Part shown: piece by piece, positions 43,506 through 53,956 of the stretch
How the letters are laid out: each line of letters begins with the position of its first letter
Position numbering within the stretch: position 1 is the stretch's first letter
Source of the DNA: Sphaerisporangium sp. TRM90804
GTDB taxonomy: Bacteria > Actinomycetota > Actinomycetes > Streptosporangiales > Streptosporangiaceae
Length of the DNA stretch: 64,000 bases
NCBI RefSeq assembly: GCF_029846175.1
Contig: NZ_JARWAC010000016.1
Coordinates: 1-64,000, forward strand
Direction of reading: 5' to 3'
The notes under the pieces: model-generated
The model's database searches: none
What the model saw: the letters and a program-made list of their open reading frames with translations, nothing else
What the model was told of the DNA's origin: nothing
Made by a program: the position numbers and the translations under genes

Positions 43506-44968
43506 TGAAGGGCGCCGGCGCGGTGAAGGCCGTGGTCGAGAGCCGGTTCGGGTTCCTGGTGCTGGTGCTGACGGCGCTGGGGGCGCTCTTCGGGGTCGCC
43601 ACCGTCACCCGTCCGGCGGTCGCCACCCCGGTCGCGGTGACGCCCGCCAGGGTGGCGGTCGAGTCGGTCACCACCGTGTGTCCCGAGCCCGGCGGCGCCC
43701 GGGTCAGCGCGCTCACCCCGCCGGGCGGCCGCGGGAAGGGCCTGGCGACGGTCGCCGAGGTCGGCGCGGCCCCCGAGGCCGGCGCGCCGGCGGCCTCGGC
43801 GCCCGACCGGCCCGGGCTGCTGTGGCAGCGCGAGGTGCCCGCCAAGTCGGCCCCGCTGGAGATCTCCGGCACCGGGGCCATGGCCTCGGGCCTGGAGGCC
43901 TCCCAGACCACCAGGAACGCGGGCGGCAAGGTCCGCGGGCTGGCGGGGGTGCGCTGCGCGGAGCCCGGAGCGCAGGCGTGGTTCATCGGCCCCGGCCCCG
44001 CGGCCGGCGCCGACGTCACCCTGCACCTGGCCAACGCCGACACCGCCCAGGCCGTCCTGGAGATCGTCGTCTACTCCGGCGAGGGGCCCGTGGTCAGCGA
44101 GTCCGGCAGCGGGCTCGTGCTCAAGCCCGGCGAGCACCGCGTCGTCCGGCTGCGCGACCTCGCCCCCTCGCCCCTGGTGATGGCCGTCGAGGTCCGCACG
44201 AGCAGCGGCCGGGTGGCCGCCGCCGCGCGGGTGGTGCTGGAGAAGGGCAAGGGCGCCGACTGGCTCCCCGCCGCCGCCGCGCCCGCGACCACCGTCGTCG
44301 TGCCCGGCATCCCCGGGGGCGGCGGCCTGCGCGAGCTGTACGTCAGCGCCCCGGGCGAGGCCGACACCGTGGTGCGGGTCAAGGCGCTGACCGCCGACGG
44401 CTTCTACGCCATGAAGAACCGCGAGACGCTGGAGGTGCCCGCGGGGTCCACCGCCTCGCTCGACCTGTCGACCGGCATCGGCGGCCAGCCTTCGGCCGTC
44501 GTGCTCACCTCGGACGTCCCCATCGTGGCCGGCCTGACGGCGACCGGCACCGGCACCCGGCAGGACATCGCGTTCACCGCCGGGGCCGGGCCCATCGACG
44601 TCGGCAGCGTCGTCGCCGACAACCGCGGCGGCAAGGACGTCTCGTCGCGCCTCATCCTCTCGGCCCCGGCCGCGGCGGCCCGGGTGCGCGTGCAGGCCCT
44701 GCCCCGGCGCGGGGCCGCGCCGCCGCCGGTCGACGTGGCGATCCCCGCCGCCCGCACCGAGGAGGTCGAGCTCGACGCCCCCGGCGGGCGAGGCGACTTC
44801 GGGGTGGTCGTGCTGCCCCTGCCGGGCTCGGGCCCCGTCTACGGCGGCCGGGTGCTCGACGAGCGCACCGGCGACGGGCTCATGCTGACCGCCCAGCCCC
44901 TGGGGCCGGCCCGCACGTACGCCGTCGTGCGCCCCGCCGTGGAGTCGCCGGCCGCCGTGCTGCCCTAG
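43505..44968 (+). CDS. DUF5719 family exported protein
   Basis: The 487-residue protein has an N-terminal membrane helix (about 14-35) acting as anchor or signal, then a beta-rich extracytoplasmic part with repeated segments such as VVPGIPGGGGLRELYVS and VVLTSDVPIVAGLTATG. This matches the DUF5719 family that accompanies the large GT2 in actinobacteria. Function unknown; translational coupling suggests it binds or assists the GT2 at the membrane surface. It converges with the metallopeptidase-family gene, with 7 bases between stops. Confidence 0.75.
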   Translation: MKGAGAVKAVVESRFGFLVLVLTALGALFGVATVTRPAVATPVAVTPARVAVESVTTVCPEPGGARVSALTPPGGRGKGLATVAEVGAAPEAGAPAASAPDRPGLLWQREVPAKSAPLEISGTGAMASGLEASQTTRNAGGKVRGLAGVRCAEPGAQAWFIGPGPAAGADVTLHLANADTAQAVLEIVVYSGEGPVVSESGSGLVLKPGEHRVVRLRDLAPSPLVMAVEVRTSSGRVAAAARVVLEKGKGADWLPAAAAPATTVVVPGIPGGGGLRELYVSAPGEADTVVRVKALTADGFYAMKNRETLEVPAGSTASLDLSTGIGGQPSAVVLTSDVPIVAGLTATGTGTRQDIAFTAGAGPIDVGSVVADNRGGKDVSSRLILSAPAAAARVRVQALPRRGAAPPPVDVAIPAARTEEVELDAPGGRGDFGVVVLPLPGSGPVYGGRVLDERTGDGLMLTAQPLGPARTYAVVRPAVESPAAVLP

Positions 44969-44975
44969 CGGCCGA

Positions 44976-45440
44976 TCAGTGGCGGTCGTCGTAGCCGGGG
45001 TCGACGGTCTCGGGCGACAGGCCCAGCAGGGTCGCCACCTGCTCCACGACCACGTCGTGCACCAGGGCGCCGAGGGTGTCGCGGTCGCGGGCCCTGGCCT
45101 CCAGGGGGCGGCGGTAGACGACGACGATGGCGGGGGAGCCGTCCTCGGCCGGCTGCACGCGGCCGAACGGGATGGGGTCGGACGACAGGCGGCCGGGGCC
45201 GTCGAGCAGCTCGTCCACCGGGGGGACGTCCTCCACCGCGAACTCGACCGAGGACAGCTGGCCGCTCCACTTGGGCTTGAGACGGTCGACGGCGTCGAGC
45301 ACGAAGTCGTCGAACCTCTCGCTGCGGGAGCGGGCGATGGGCACGTGCGACGGGGCCAGCGGACCACGCATGCCGCGGCCGTGCCGGTCGCGGCGCCGCG
45401 GGCCGTTGGGGCGGGGCTTGCCGCCGGGGGCCGTACTCAC
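44976..45440 (-). CDS. Metallopeptidase (zincin-like) family protein with degenerate zinc motif
   Basis: The 154-residue protein matches the minimal zincin-like family (Rv3259 type) by its length, its DDFVLDAVDRLKPKW and VEDVPP segments, and the helix LVHDVVVEQVATLLGLSPE at 127-144. In active relatives this helix carries HExxHxxGL. Here the motif reads H128-D-V-V-V-E133, so the glutamate and second His are gone or moved and peptidase activity is doubtful. The GTG start is preceded by TAGGCT with a 6-base gap. It is divergent from the DUF3499 gene, as in related genomes. Confidence 0.75.
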   Translation of the reverse strand: MSTAPGGKPRPNGPRRRDRHGRGMRGPLAPSHVPIARSRSERFDDFVLDAVDRLKPKWSGQLSSVEFAVEDVPPVDELLDGPGRLSSDPIPFGRVQPAEDGSPAIVVVYRRPLEARARDRDTLGALVHDVVVEQVATLLGLSPETVDPGYDDRH

Positions 45441-45446
45441 ACGGCA

Positions 45447-45452
45447 AGCCTA
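45447..45452 (-). promoter_or_regulatory. -10 element (TAGGCT), leaderless start
   Basis: TAGGCT on the minus strand is followed by 6 bases and the GTG at 45440. Confidence 0.5.
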
Positions 45453-45634
45453 GATCGTGCTTCTCCGCTCCCGCACCGCCTCCCGTGGCCGGCGGCCGGA
45501 CAGATGGTGAGCCTCACCGGTCAAGCGGCGTCCGGGCTGGGGGGCGAGGCCCGTCCCCGCACGGCACGTGTCCGAATTGTGGCGACACGCTCGTTAAGAG
45601 GACCGGGGTGGTGGCAATGTGAACGCGGACCGGA

Positions 45635-45640
45635 TACGGT
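45635..45640 (+). promoter_or_regulatory. -10 element (TACGGT), leaderless start
   Basis: TACGGT is followed by 6 bases and the GTG at 45647. TGGCAA at 45612-45617 is a possible -35 with 17-base spacing. Confidence 0.5.
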
Positions 45641-45646
45641 CCCTCC

Positions 45647-46012
45647 GTGAGCCCCGTCCGCAGCTGTTCCCGTACCGCCTGCAGGCAGCCTGCCGTCTTC
45701 ACACTCACGTACGTCTACGCCGACTCGACCGCAGTGCTCGGACCGCTGGCGACGTACGTCGAACCACACTGCTACGACCTGTGCGCGGACCATGCGGAGC
45801 GGCTCACCGCGCCCCGTGGGTGGGAGGTCGTCCGGCTGCCTTCGGAGCCGGGCCAGCCCACCAGCGACGACCTCGAAGCGCTCGCCAACGCCGTCCGCGA
45901 GGCCGCGAGGCCCGCCAAGGCCTCCGGCGAGCCGGTCGGCCAGGGCGTCGAGGTGGGGCGCCGCGGGCACCTGCGCGTCCTGCGGTCCGCCCAGCAGAAC
46001 CTGGAGCGGTGA
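45647..46012 (+). CDS. DUF3499 family zinc-ribbon protein
   Basis: The 121-residue protein has two cysteine pairs (Cys7/Cys12 and Cys42/Cys46, with His41 and His49 nearby) that should form a small zinc site, then a flexible C-terminus. It matches DUF3499 (Rv3258c type), conserved next to manB and the metallopeptidase-family gene in actinobacteria. No function is known. The conserved location suggests a link to the whiB/manB locus. Confidence 0.85.
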   Translation: MSPVRSCSRTACRQPAVFTLTYVYADSTAVLGPLATYVEPHCYDLCADHAERLTAPRGWEVVRLPSEPGQPTSDDLEALANAVREAARPAKASGEPVGQGVEVGRRGHLRVLRSAQQNLER

Positions 46013-46154
46013 CCGCCCTTCCCGAAGGCCCGATCCACCGGCTCACGCGACCGCTCCGGGGCTTCGGACGCATCGCCGCGATCTTGTGAAGGGGCGCGAG
46101 GGAACACAGTAGGCTCGTGGGCGGACAGAACACCGACGTAGGGGCGGAGCGGTA

Positions 46155-47510
46155 GTGGGCGACCTCGCCACCATCTTCAAGGCGTACGACATCCGCGGTC
46201 TCGTCCCGGCCCAGCTCGACGAGGACGTCGCCGCGGCGGTGGGCGCCGCGTTCGTCGAGGTGGTCTCCGCCGAGGCCGTGGTGATCGCCCGCGACATGCG
46301 CGCGTCGTCCGGCCCGCTCGCCGCCGCCTTCGCCCGCGGCGCCACCGCCCGCGGCGCCGACGTCGTCGACACCGGCCTCGGCTCCACCGACCTGCTGTAC
46401 TACGCCAGCGGCAGCCTGGGGCTGCCGGGCGTGATGTTCACGGCCAGCCACAACCCGGCGGGATACAACGGCATGAAGCTGTGCCGCGCGGGCGCCGTGC
46501 CGGTGGGCTCCGACACCGGGCTCACCCTCGTGCGCGACCGCGCCGCCGAGATCCTCGCCGCGGGCGGCCCCGGCGGCCCCGGCTCCGGGGAGGTCGTCGA
46601 GCGCGACCTTCTCGCCGGGTACGCCGCCCACCTGCGCAAGCTGGTCGACCTGTCGGGCATCAGGCCGCTGCGCGTGGTGGTCGACGCCGGCAACGGCATG
46701 GGCGGGCACACCGTCCCCTCGGTGTTCGACGGGCTGCCGCTGGAGGTCGTGCCGCTGTACTTCGAGCTCGACGGCACCTTCCCCAACCACGACGCCAACC
46801 CGCTGGAGCCGGCGAACCTGCGCGACCTGCAGAAGGCCGTGCTCGACAAGGGGGCCGACCTCGGCCTGGCCTTCGACGGCGACGCCGACCGCTGCTGGGT
46901 GGTCGACGAGCGGGGCGAGTCCGTGCCGCCTTCGGCGATCACCGCGCTGGTGGCGGTGCGGGAGCTGGCGCGCCACCCGGGGGCCACGGTGATCCACAAC
47001 CTGATCACCTCCCGGGCGGTGCCCGAGATCATCGCTGAGCACGGCGGGGTGCCGGTGCGCACCAGGGTGGGGCACTCCTACATCAAGGCCGACATGGCCC
47101 GCACCGGCGCGGTCTTCGGCGGGGAGCACTCCGCGCACTACTACTTCCGCGACTTCTGGTTCGCCGACTCCGGCATGCTCGCCGCGCTGCACGTGCTGGC
47201 GGCCCTCGGCGAGCAGGATCGCGCGCTGTCCGCGCTGCTGGAGCGCTACTCCCGCTACCGGGCCTCCGGCGAGATCAACAGCACCGTCGGCGACCAGGGG
47301 GCCGCGCTGGCGCGGGTCCGCGCCGCCTACTCCGGCCGCGACGGCGTCACCCTGGACGACCTCGACGGGCTCACCGTCCTTGGCCCCGGCTGGTGGTTCA
47401 ACCTTCGTCCGTCCAACACCGAGCCGCTCCTCCGGCTGAACGCCGAGGCGGCCGACGAACAGCAGATGGCGGCGGTCCGCGACGGGGTGCTCGCCATCGT
47501 GAGGAGTTGA
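46155..47510 (+). CDS. manB: Phosphomannomutase/phosphoglucomutase
   Basis: The 451-residue alpha-phosphohexomutase has all four active-site loops: phosphoserine TASHNP (Ser98), metal loop DGDADR at 241-246, sugar loop GGEHS at 322-326 and phosphate loop RPSNTEP at 418-424. It interconverts mannose (or glucose) 6- and 1-phosphate, supplying manC. A -10-like TAGGCT lies about 40 bases upstream (46114-46119), and the GTG start has GGAGCGG before it. It heads an operon with the Trm112-like and SIS genes (2-base gap, then 4-base overlap). Confidence 0.95.
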   Translation: MGDLATIFKAYDIRGLVPAQLDEDVAAAVGAAFVEVVSAEAVVIARDMRASSGPLAAAFARGATARGADVVDTGLGSTDLLYYASGSLGLPGVMFTASHNPAGYNGMKLCRAGAVPVGSDTGLTLVRDRAAEILAAGGPGGPGSGEVVERDLLAGYAAHLRKLVDLSGIRPLRVVVDAGNGMGGHTVPSVFDGLPLEVVPLYFELDGTFPNHDANPLEPANLRDLQKAVLDKGADLGLAFDGDADRCWVVDERGESVPPSAITALVAVRELARHPGATVIHNLITSRAVPEIIAEHGGVPVRTRVGHSYIKADMARTGAVFGGEHSAHYYFRDFWFADSGMLAALHVLAALGEQDRALSALLERYSRYRASGEINSTVGDQGAALARVRAAYSGRDGVTLDDLDGLTVLGPGWWFNLRPSNTEPLLRLNAEAADEQQMAAVRDGVLAIVRS

Positions 47511-47512
47511 CC

Positions 47513-47686
47513 GTGAAGATCGACGAATGGCTGCTCGACATCCTGGCCTGCCCCGCGTGCAAGTCGCCGCTGAGCGCCGTGCCCGAGAGCGACGAGCTCG
47601 CCTGCACCTCGCAGACCTGCGGGCTGGTCTACCCCGTCCGCGACGACATCCCGGTGCTCCTGGTCGACGAGGCGCGCAAGGCGTGA
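47513..47686 (+). CDS. Trm112-like zinc-ribbon protein
   Basis: The 57-residue protein has four cysteines (13, 16, 31 and 36) in CPACKSPL and CTSQTCGLVYP and ends in PVRDDIPVLLVDEAR, typical of the Trm112/YcaR family. These small proteins activate methyltransferases in eukaryotes; the bacterial role is unclear. The GTG start has GAGGAG 7 bases upstream. It sits between manB and the SIS gene, overlapping the latter by 4 bases, the usual actinobacterial arrangement. Confidence 0.9.
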   Translation: MKIDEWLLDILACPACKSPLSAVPESDELACTSQTCGLVYPVRDDIPVLLVDEARKA

Positions 47687-48801
47687 CCGCGTTCGAGCCC
47701 GACCGGCTGGACGACGCCGCCTACCTGACCCAGGCCGATCCCTCCGGCATGCTGCACGCGGTGGCGACCTCCGGCGCCCAGGTGCGCGCGTCACACCGCA
47801 CCACGCTTGAGGCCGGCGTCCCGCTGTCCGGCGAGAGCCGGCCCCGGGCGCTGGTGGTCGCGGGCATGGGCGGCTCGGCCCTCGCGGGCGACATGCTGGC
47901 CGCCGTGTGCGGCGCGGGCGTCCCGATTCCCATCGTCACCGTGCGCTCCTACCGGCTGCCCGGCTGGGTGGGGGCCGCCGACATGGTCGTCGCGGTGTCG
48001 TCGTCCGGCGCCACCGAGGAGACCCTGGCGCTGGCCCTGGAGGCCGCGCGCCGGGGCTGCCGGCTGGCGACCATCGGCCGCGCGGGCTCGCCGCTGGCGG
48101 CGATCGCCGAGCAGGCGTCCGCGCCGCACCTGGCCGTCGTCCCGGTCGCCGGGGCGGTCGGCCGTCCCCGTGCCAACCTGTGGGCGGTGACGATGCCGCT
48201 GCTCGCCGTCGCCTCGGCGCTGGGGCTGGCCGAGGTGGGCTCGGAGGTGGTGGAGGCCACGGCCGGTCGCCTGGACGAGATCGCGCACCGCTGCCGCCCG
48301 TCGAGCGAGTCGTTCATCAACCCGGGCAAGACGCTGGCCATCGAGGTCGCCGGCACGATCCCGATGATCTGGGGGTCCTCGCCGCTGGCGGCGGTCGCCG
48401 CGCACCGGTTCGCCTCCGAAATCCACAAGAGCGCGAAATATCCTGCTATTTGGGGTGAGATCCCGGAGGCGGCGCACGGCCAGGCGGTGGCCTTCGACGG
48501 GCCCCTCGCCGAGCGTGACATCTTCGGCGACTCCGCCGCGCTGTCGCTGCGGCTGTTCGTGCTGCGCGACCTGGAGGAGCATCCCCAGGCCGGCAAGTCG
48601 CGCACGACGGCGGTGCGCATCGCGACCGACCGCGGGGTGCCGGTCAGCGAGATCGCCGCCGAGGGGGAGCACCCGCTGGAGCGGCTGGCGTCGCTGGTGG
48701 GCCTCGCCGACTACGCCGGCGTCTACCTCGCCCTGGGCTCGGGCGTCGACCCGGTGCCGGTGAGCCCGATCACGGAACTGAAGGCCAGAATTTCCCAATA
48801 G
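47683..48801 (+). CDS. SIS-domain phosphoglucose/phosphomannose isomerase family protein
   Basis: The 372-residue protein has an N-terminal SIS domain with VVAGMGGSALAGDML near 57 and VSSSGATEETL near 105, and a C-terminal bifunctional PGI/PMI-type domain with ASEIHKSAKYPAIWGEIPEA near 246. It probably interconverts fructose, glucose and mannose 6-phosphates for the manB/manC pathway (Rv3256c type). The codons for KSAKYPAIW use A/T third positions unlike the rest of the gene. The GTG start overlaps the Trm112-like stop. Confidence 0.85.
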   Translation: MTAFEPDRLDDAAYLTQADPSGMLHAVATSGAQVRASHRTTLEAGVPLSGESRPRALVVAGMGGSALAGDMLAAVCGAGVPIPIVTVRSYRLPGWVGAADMVVAVSSSGATEETLALALEAARRGCRLATIGRAGSPLAAIAEQASAPHLAVVPVAGAVGRPRANLWAVTMPLLAVASALGLAEVGSEVVEATAGRLDEIAHRCRPSSESFINPGKTLAIEVAGTIPMIWGSSPLAAVAAHRFASEIHKSAKYPAIWGEIPEAAHGQAVAFDGPLAERDIFGDSAALSLRLFVLRDLEEHPQAGKSRTTAVRIATDRGVPVSEIAAEGEHPLERLASLVGLADYAGVYLALGSGVDPVPVSPITELKARISQ

Positions 48802-48862
48802 GATCTGCACACCGCATTACGGTCGGTGGCGGGCACGTCTAACGGATGGGTGGATACAGAAG

Positions 48863-49816
48863 GTGAGCGCGAGCGGCGGTACCAAGGCCATCCTCGCGGC
48901 GCTGATCGCCAACATGGCGATCGCGGTGGCGAAGTTCGTGGCGTTCCTCTTCACGGGCTCCTCCTCCATGATCGCCGAGTCGGTCCACTCCGTGGCCGAC
49001 TCGGGCAACCAGGCGCTGCTCCTGCTCGGCGGCAAGAAGGCGCAGCGGCGCGCCAGCCGCGAGCACCCCTTCGGCTACGGCCGGGAACGATACTTCTACG
49101 CCTTCGTGGTGGCCGTCGTGCTGTTCACGATCGGCGCGGTCTTCTCGCTGTACGAGGGCTACCACAAGCTCACCCACCCGGAGAAGCTCCAGTCGCCCGG
49201 CTGGGCCTTCGGCGTGCTGACCTTCGCGATCATCGCCGAGATCTTCTCCTTCCGCACGGCTATCAAGGAGTCCCAGGCCGTCAAGGGCGACGCGTCGTGG
49301 GTGCAGTTCATCCGGCGCTCCAAGGCTCCGGAGCTGCCGGTGGTGCTTCTGGAGGACCTCGGCGCGCTGCTGGGCCTGGTCTTCGCGCTCTTCGGCGTCA
49401 CCATGGCGGTGATCACCGGCGACGGCGTGTGGGACGGCGTGGGCACCGTCATGATCGGTGTGCTGCTGGCGATCATCGCGGTGATCCTCGCCCTGGAGAC
49501 CAAGTCGCTGCTGATCGGCGAGAGCGCGGACCCCGAGATGGAGACCAGGATCCGGGAGGCGCTGGAGAACTCCCCGGAGGTCACCAAGGTCATCCACATG
49601 CGCACCCTGCACCTCGGCCCCGAGGAGCTGCTGGTAGCCGCCAAGATCGCCGTCGAGCACGACGACACCGCGGCGGAGGTCGCCCGGGGCATCGACGAGG
49701 CCGAGCGGCGCGTCCGCGAGGCCGTGCCCATCGCCCGGGTCATCTACCTGGAGCCCGACCTCTACCACCCCGGCCACGTGAGCACCGCTCCCGCCGCCGC
49801 GGGCCACCCGGAGTAG
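48863..49816 (+). CDS. Cation diffusion facilitator (CDF) family transporter
   Basis: The 317-residue protein has six helices with the metal-site motifs of CDF transporters: HSVADSGNQ in helix 2 (about 42-50) and LLEDLGALLGL in helix 5 (about 163-173). A C-terminal cytoplasmic domain with VTKVIHMRTLHLGPEEL follows. The features resemble the ZnT9-like branch. It exports Zn, Mn or a similar divalent ion by proton antiport. The GTG start has a weak GAAGG upstream. A strong hairpin follows the gene. Confidence 0.85.
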   Translation: MSASGGTKAILAALIANMAIAVAKFVAFLFTGSSSMIAESVHSVADSGNQALLLLGGKKAQRRASREHPFGYGRERYFYAFVVAVVLFTIGAVFSLYEGYHKLTHPEKLQSPGWAFGVLTFAIIAEIFSFRTAIKESQAVKGDASWVQFIRRSKAPELPVVLLEDLGALLGLVFALFGVTMAVITGDGVWDGVGTVMIGVLLAIIAVILALETKSLLIGESADPEMETRIREALENSPEVTKVIHMRTLHLGPEELLVAAKIAVEHDDTAAEVARGIDEAERRVREAVPIARVIYLEPDLYHPGHVSTAPAAAGHPE

Positions 49817-49840
49817 ACGCCTCGGAGTAGACGCCTGTCC

Positions 49841-49870
49841 CGGGCCCGCCGCCTCGCCGCGGCGGGCCCG
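49841..49870 (+). terminator. Hairpin after the CDF transporter
   Basis: A 12-bp perfect GC stem (CGGGCCCGCCGC / GCGGCGGGCCCG) with a 6-base loop lies 25 bases past the stop codon. Confidence 0.75.
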
Positions 49871-50069
49871 TGTGGTCTCGCCCGCCCCGTGTACCGGGTG
49901 AACGGGTGGCGGCATGCCGAGAGCGGGGGAATGCTCCGGCAAGCAGGGCTTACGTACCAAAAGTGGCTTGTGGCCGTATTGCGGTAATTAACATGATCGC
50001 CTCCTCGGGGAAACCGGGCCGACTCCGCGTCGCAAAATCATGACGACGTCCTGATCACACCCCCCGCCC

Positions 50070-51731
50070 GTGGAGGACGCCATCGACACCCGCACGCACG
50101 GCCGCCTGTTCACCCCCCGGCGCCGCGCCGCAGCCCTGGCCCTCGCGCTCGCCGCCGTGGCCGGAGCCTCATCCCCCGCCGCGGGTGCCGCCCTCACCGG
50201 CACCCGCGCCGCCGACCGGTCCGTCGACGTCGACCTGGAGAACGCGACCGTCGCCGAGCTCGACCGGCTCATGGACGCCCGCAAGCTCACCAGCACCTCG
50301 CTGACGGCGGCCTACATCACCCGGATCAAGGCGCTCAACACCTCGGGCCCCGGCCTGAACGCGGTGCGCGCCCTCAACCCCGCCGCGATGCGCGAGGCCG
50401 CCGCGGCGGACGCGGCACGGCGCGGCCGGGGCCCGCACGGCTCCCTGCTGGGCATCCCGGTCATCGTCAAGGACAACATCGACGTCAAGGGCATGCCGAC
50501 CACCGCGGGGTCGGTGGCGCTGGCCGACTCCTACCCCAAGGCGGACGCCCCGCTGGTCACCGGGCTGCGCAAGGCGGGGGCGGTGATCCTCGGCAAGGCC
50601 AACCTCACCGAGTTCGCCAACTACCTGACCAACGGCATGCCCAGCGGGTACAGCTCACTCGGCGGCCAGGTGCTGAACGCGTACGACACCAGCCAGACGC
50701 CCAGCGGGTCCAGCTCGGGCTCGGGCGTCGCGGCCTCGATCGGCTTCGCCGCCCTGACCATCGGCACCGAGACCTCCGGGTCGATCCTCAGCCCGGCCTA
50801 CGCCAACTCGGTCGTCGGCATCAAGCCCACGGTCGGCCTGGTCAGCCGCACCGGGATCATCCCCATCGCGGCCAGCCAGGACACCGCCGGCCCGATGACG
50901 CGCACGGTGGCCGACGCCGCGGCCGAGCTGACCGCCATCACCGGCGTCGACCCCGAGGACCCCGCGACCGCGGCCAACCCGCTGGCCGGGCACGACTTCA
51001 CCAAGGACCTGTCGGCCGACGCCCTGCGGGGCGCGCGGATCGGCGTCGTGGCGAGCCAGGTGCCGGCCGAGGGCACCGACAACCGCACCCTGTGGGACGC
51101 GGCCGTCGCCGCGCTGCGCGCCCGCGGGGCCACGCTGGTCGACGTGACGCTCGACACCTCCGGGCCGAGCTCGACCGTGCTGAGCTACGAGTTCAAGCGC
51201 GACCTGAACGCCTACCTGGCGCGGCTGCCGAGGAACGCCCCGATGAAGACGATCGACGACATCGTGGCCTACAACCAGGCGCACGCCCGCGAGGCGCTGA
51301 AGTTCGGCCAGACCAACGCGCTTGCCTCGCAGGCCAAGGACATCAGCCCGGGCAGCGCCGACACGGCGAGGTACCAGGCCGACCGCGCGGCCGACCTGGC
51401 GGCCAGCAAGGACCGCCTGGATGCCGTCATCCAGGCCAACGACCTGGGCGCGCTGCTCTTCGCCAACAGCGGCAGCGCGGGGATCGGCGCGCGCGCCGGG
51501 TACCCGTCCATCAACGTGCCGGCCGGCTACCAGGCCGCCAACCGCCGGCCGTTCAGCATCGCCTTCCTCGGCCGGGCGTGGACCGAGCCGGCGCTCATCG
51601 GCTACGCCTACGCCTACGAGCAGGCGACCAAGCTCCGCCGGCCCCCTTCGGAGATCAACCCCGCCCCGTACCGCTGCACCATCGCGGCGGCTCCCGGCCC
51701 GCGGCGCTCCTACGACTCCTGCGCTCCCTGA
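50070..51731 (+). CDS. Secreted amidase (amidase signature family)
   Basis: The 553-residue protein has an Arg-rich N-terminus and hydrophobic stretch ([19 protein letters not shown], about 17-35) that looks like a signal peptide. The amidase-signature domain follows with the Ser-cisSer-Lys triad: Lys134 in VIVKDNID, cis-Ser near 214 in [10 protein letters not shown] and nucleophile Ser238 in GTETSGSI. Such enzymes hydrolyse amides outside the cell; the substrate is unknown. The GTG start lacks a clear ribosome site. The AT-rich patch at 49960-50000 is the likely promoter zone. Strong hairpins follow. Confidence 0.85.
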   Translation: MEDAIDTRTHGRLFTPRRRAAALALALAAVAGASSPAAGAALTGTRAADRSVDVDLENATVAELDRLMDARKLTSTSLTAAYITRIKALNTSGPGLNAVRALNPAAMREAAAADAARRGRGPHGSLLGIPVIVKDNIDVKGMPTTAGSVALADSYPKADAPLVTGLRKAGAVILGKANLTEFANYLTNGMPSGYSSLGGQVLNAYDTSQTPSGSSSGSGVAASIGFAALTIGTETSGSILSPAYANSVVGIKPTVGLVSRTGIIPIAASQDTAGPMTRTVADAAAELTAITGVDPEDPATAANPLAGHDFTKDLSADALRGARIGVVASQVPAEGTDNRTLWDAAVAALRARGATLVDVTLDTSGPSSTVLSYEFKRDLNAYLARLPRNAPMKTIDDIVAYNQAHAREALKFGQTNALASQAKDISPGSADTARYQADRAADLAASKDRLDAVIQANDLGALLFANSGSAGIGARAGYPSINVPAGYQAANRRPFSIAFLGRAWTEPALIGYAYAYEQATKLRRPPSEINPAPYRCTIAAAPGPRRSYDSCAP

Positions 51732-51738
51732 CCGAGGC

Positions 51739-51770
51739 GCCCCGGACGGCGTCCGACGCCCGTCCGGGGC
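51739..51770 (+). terminator. Hairpin after the amidase
   Basis: An 11-bp perfect stem (GCCCCGGACGG / CCGTCCGGGGC) with a 10-base loop begins 8 bases past the stop codon. Confidence 0.8.
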
Positions 51771-51830
51771 GGCCGTGACCGCCCCTTAGACCACCCCGGT
51801 CCACGACCCCGCGGTCCCCAGACGATCGCC

Positions 51831-51871
51831 CGGCGGCGCGGAGCCTTCTTCACGAGGGCTCCGCGCCGCCG
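51831..51871. terminator. 15-bp perfect hairpin, probably bidirectional terminator
   Basis: The arms at 51831-51845 and 51857-51871 are exact reverse complements, with an 11-base loop. It lies between the convergent amidase and MerR genes and could stop transcription from either side. Confidence 0.7.
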
Positions 51872-51978
51872 TCGTCTCGCACGGGGTGGACGGCGGCGGC
51901 TCGCACGCCCGGGCAGGGCCGCCGGCGTCGCGTGTGCCGCCGCCGGACGGCCACGCCGGGGAGGCCGCCGCCGGCGGC

Positions 51979-52314
51979 TCAGCGGCCCTGGCGGAGCAGC
52001 CGCAGCGCCTTCTCCTGCTCGAAGTCCAGCGCCCGGCGGGGGGCGTGGATGCGGCCGATGCGCAGGCCCAGGTCGCGTATCGCCTGGGCGACGGCCGGTT
52101 CGCTGAGCACGCGCAGCGCGAACGCCAGCTCCGCGGGGGAGACGTCGAACCGCCGCTCGAGCTCCATGGCCTGGCCGACGGCGGCGAGCTCCTCGGGGCC
52201 GAACCGCCGGTGCGAGCCCTTGTCGCGGGTCGGCGGCAGCAGGCCGAGCGCCTCGCGGTACCGGAGCATCCGGGGGGACATTCCCAGGCGTTTCGCCGCC
52301 TCTGTGATGCGCAT
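51979..52314 (-). CDS. MerR-family transcriptional regulator
   Basis: The 111-residue protein has an N-terminal winged helix-turn-helix (RITEAAKRLGMSPRMLRYREALGLL) with the wing GSHRRFGPEE, then a short helical region for dimerisation. There is no long C-terminal ligand domain and there are no metal-binding cysteines. GGAGCC precedes the ATG. It is divergent from sahH with 112 bases between starts, where an inverted repeat overlaps a likely sahH promoter, so control of sahH is plausible but inferred. Confidence 0.85.
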   Translation of the reverse strand: MRITEAAKRLGMSPRMLRYREALGLLPPTRDKGSHRRFGPEELAAVGQAMELERRFDVSPAELAFALRVLSEPAVAQAIRDLGLRIGRIHAPRRALDFEQEKALRLLRQGR

Positions 52315-52362
52315 GGCTCCAATTCTTACATTCTCGCGTCAGGTTTCCGAGGTCTGGGGTGT

Positions 52363-52387
52363 GTTTACGGGGACGCGGCTCGTAAAC
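52363..52387 (+). promoter_or_regulatory. Inverted repeat overlapping a -10 element before sahH
   Basis: GTTTACG (52363-52369) and CGTAAAC (52381-52387) are exact inverted repeats with an 11-base spacer. TAAACT (52383-52388) fits a -10 hexamer. The dyad lies between the divergent MerR and sahH genes and is a candidate operator. Confidence 0.5.
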
Positions 52388-52426
52388 TCGCAATGACGCA
52401 CTGACCGGGTTGAGGGGAATACACGC

Positions 52427-53854
<1,428 letters not shown>

Positions 53855-53877
53855 TCGACCGGCCGGCTCATCCCGGC

Positions 53878-53907
53878 CACCGCCCGGCCCCTCGGGGCCG
53901 GGCGGTG
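53878..53907 (+). terminator. First hairpin after sahH
   Basis: The arms CACCGCCCGGCCCC and GGGGCCGGGCGGTG are exact complements separated by TC, so the effective stem is about 12 bp with a short loop. Confidence 0.8.
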
Positions 53908-53919
53908 CGACCGGGCCCG

Positions 53920-53951
53920 AGGTCCCCGCGCGGCTCGCGCGGGGACCTTTC
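53920..53951 (+). terminator. Second hairpin after sahH, followed by TTT
   Basis: AGGTCCCCGCGCG and CGCGCGGGGACCT form a 13-bp perfect stem with a 3-base loop, then TTT. It ends only about 6 bases before the ATG of the SAHH paralogue, so it may act as terminator, attenuator or translational block for that gene. Confidence 0.75.
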
Positions 53952-53956
53952 GCCAC

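Noticed and set aside
52315-52426. SAH riboswitch before sahH
   Set aside because: The 112-base leader region does not show the GAGGAGCG-type core or the expected pseudoknot. The inverted repeat fits a protein operator better.
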